13,440 nt of DNA from JAAOYC01 sp036481345 (GTDB lineage: Archaea > Nanobdellota > Nanobdellia > Woesearchaeales > WJKL01): contig JAZGHU010000010.1 in assembly GCA_036481345.1 (NCBI GenBank), positions 1 through 13,440 on the forward strand, written 5' to 3'. Made by a program: the position numbers and the translations under genes. This document shows positions 12,847 to 13,440 of this stretch, piece by piece. Under the pieces are notes generated by a model, which had not been told where the DNA came from, searched no databases, and saw only the letters and a program-made list of their open reading frames with translations. Every line of letters begins with the position of its first letter. The first letter of the stretch is position 1.

Positions 12847-13272
12847 CTATTCAAGCGCTTCTTTTACTATCTTCTCAACTTCTTCTCTTGTAGCAAAATT
12901 AATAGGTTCCCATAATTCAATATATTTTTTAAGAGCTTCAACTTCTTCTTTAGCTGCAAGATTATTTAATCCACCAATAATTGTATCCATCTTTGTTTTA
13001 ATCTCATTAAATTCTCTTTTAAGGTCAAGGACTTCAGAATCAAGAGCTTTTAACTCAGTTGTGAATCTTTTTCTTTCTCCAAGCATATTCTTTTCAGTAA
13101 CTTGTTCTTTTCTGCTCAGATCAGTATATCTACTTTCAAGAATTCTTAATCTTCTTGCAACTTCATTAACCTGTTGGATAGCAACCATAACATTTGGACC
13201 TGCTTCTTCTTCTTTTTTCTTTCCAAACAGACTAAATCCTTTTTTCTTGTGTTCTTCTTGCATTTCTGCCAT
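12847..13272 (-). CDS. Small coiled-coil protein with LFGKKK motif
   Basis: This 141-residue soluble protein is of unknown function. A charged N-terminus (MAEMQEEHKKKG) leads to SLFGKKKEEEAGP, the motif that also opens the neighbouring protein. Next is a heptad-rich helix of about 70 residues (from VAIQQVNEVARRLRILESRY, about 29-48, through the MDTIIGGLNNLAAKEEVE region). It ends in a compact module, LKKYIELWEPINFATREEVEKIV. I chose the ATG at 13272 because a TATA-like element lies 28 bases upstream. A longer reading from a TTG at 13290 would add six residues and has no such support. Coiled-coil accessory proteins of archaella (FlaC/D/E) were considered, but no specific motif supports that. 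Confidence 0.8.
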   Translation of the reverse strand: MAEMQEEHKKKGFSLFGKKKEEEAGPNVMVAIQQVNEVARRLRILESRYTDLSRKEQVTEKNMLGERKRFTTELKALDSEVLDLKREFNEIKTKMDTIIGGLNNLAAKEEVEALKKYIELWEPINFATREEVEKIVKEALE

Positions 13273-13293
13273 TTTATCTAAAATATGCAATAC

Positions 13294-13304
13294 TCATATT
13301 TAAA
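13294..13304 (-). promoter_or_regulatory. TATA-like element of the small coiled-coil gene
   Basis: On the minus strand TTTTAAATATG is centred about 28 bases before the ATG at 13272, consistent with a leaderless transcript and with choosing this start over the TTG at 13290. Confidence 0.4.
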
Positions 13305-13369
13305 ATTATGTAAAAAAATAGTAAGTTAATAAACGCGAAGCTTTCTTAACGTTGTTTTTCTAAAAGAAA

Positions 13370-13392
13370 TACACAACATTTATATATAAAAC
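13370..13392 (+). promoter_or_regulatory. Promoter-like AT-rich region near the right edge
   Basis: The last 150 bases hold no gene I can support. TTTATATATAAAA (13379-13391) closely matches the TATA box of the membrane cluster. It could drive a rightward gene, or a short RNA, that begins at or beyond the window edge. The sequence after it is nearly pure A/T. Confidence 0.4.
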
Positions 13393-13440
13393 ATATTATA
13401 AAATATATAATATACAGTAAGTATTATTAAATATATATTA

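Noticed and set aside
12847..13272. Archaellum accessory protein FlaC/D/E
   Set aside because: Coiled coil and length are compatible, but I see no family-specific motif and no archaellin or FlaI/FlaJ gene in the window.
13273..13290. TTG start for the small coiled-coil protein
   Set aside because: The six added residues are not needed by the domain, and the TATA-like element fits a leaderless ATG at 13272 better.
12734..13303. Long plus-strand open frame opposite the coiled-coil genes
   Set aside because: It translates to a Ser/Phe/Leu-rich low-complexity product, spans two good minus-strand genes and the promoter between them, and has no start signal. It is a by-product of Lys/Glu-rich coding on the other strand.
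1..13440. tRNA or rRNA genes
   Set aside because: I saw no GC-rich cloverleaf-like segment or rRNA-like stretch in the gaps between genes, all of which are short and AT-rich.

Overview
The window looks like part of a DPANN-type archaeal genome, most like Woesearchaeota or Pacearchaeota. It is AT-rich and gene-dense. Archaeal TATA boxes lie about 27 bases before many start codons, which implies leaderless mRNAs. Shine-Dalgarno motifs of the GGTGAT type occur at some other starts. An archaeal translin and an archaeal-type GatA are present. Two genes, aspS and tgt, are of the bacterial type. The lineage is an inference from gene content and promoters; no rRNA or marker set is present. No gap between genes exceeds about 170 bases.

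Left part (1-6707, all minus strand). Reading in the direction of transcription, aspS is followed by a 45-residue zinc ribbon and a SerB-like HAD phosphatase. Next comes a nucleoside-phosphorylase-superfamily gene, then a six-gene operon: gatC, a membrane-anchored cyclophilin, gatA, a two-TM protein, a DUF1653 protein and gatB, which runs off the window edge. All five junctions of this operon are 4-base ATGA overlaps. AspRS carries the His31/Gly82 pair known from non-discriminating bacterial AspRS. Together with GatCAB this suggests Asn-tRNA(Asn) is made by charging with Asp and then amidating.

Middle part (6708-10193). A 35-base divergent region with a shared TATA box drives aspS to the left and tgt to the right. 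tgt overlaps an HD-domain nucleotidase-like gene. Converging on it is a minus-strand operon of translin, an atypical HAD protein and a DJ-1/PfpI protein, again joined by ATGA overlaps.

Right part (10194-13440). A strong palindromic TATA promoter drives three tandem paralogous five-TM membrane proteins of no known function. Facing them are two minus-strand soluble proteins that share an LFGKKK motif near the N-terminus: a Pro/Met-rich coiled-coil protein and a smaller coiled-coil protein. The membrane trio and the coiled-coil pair are the best candidates here for an uncharacterised system. The last 150 bases are AT-rich and carry promoter-like sequence that may serve a gene to the right.
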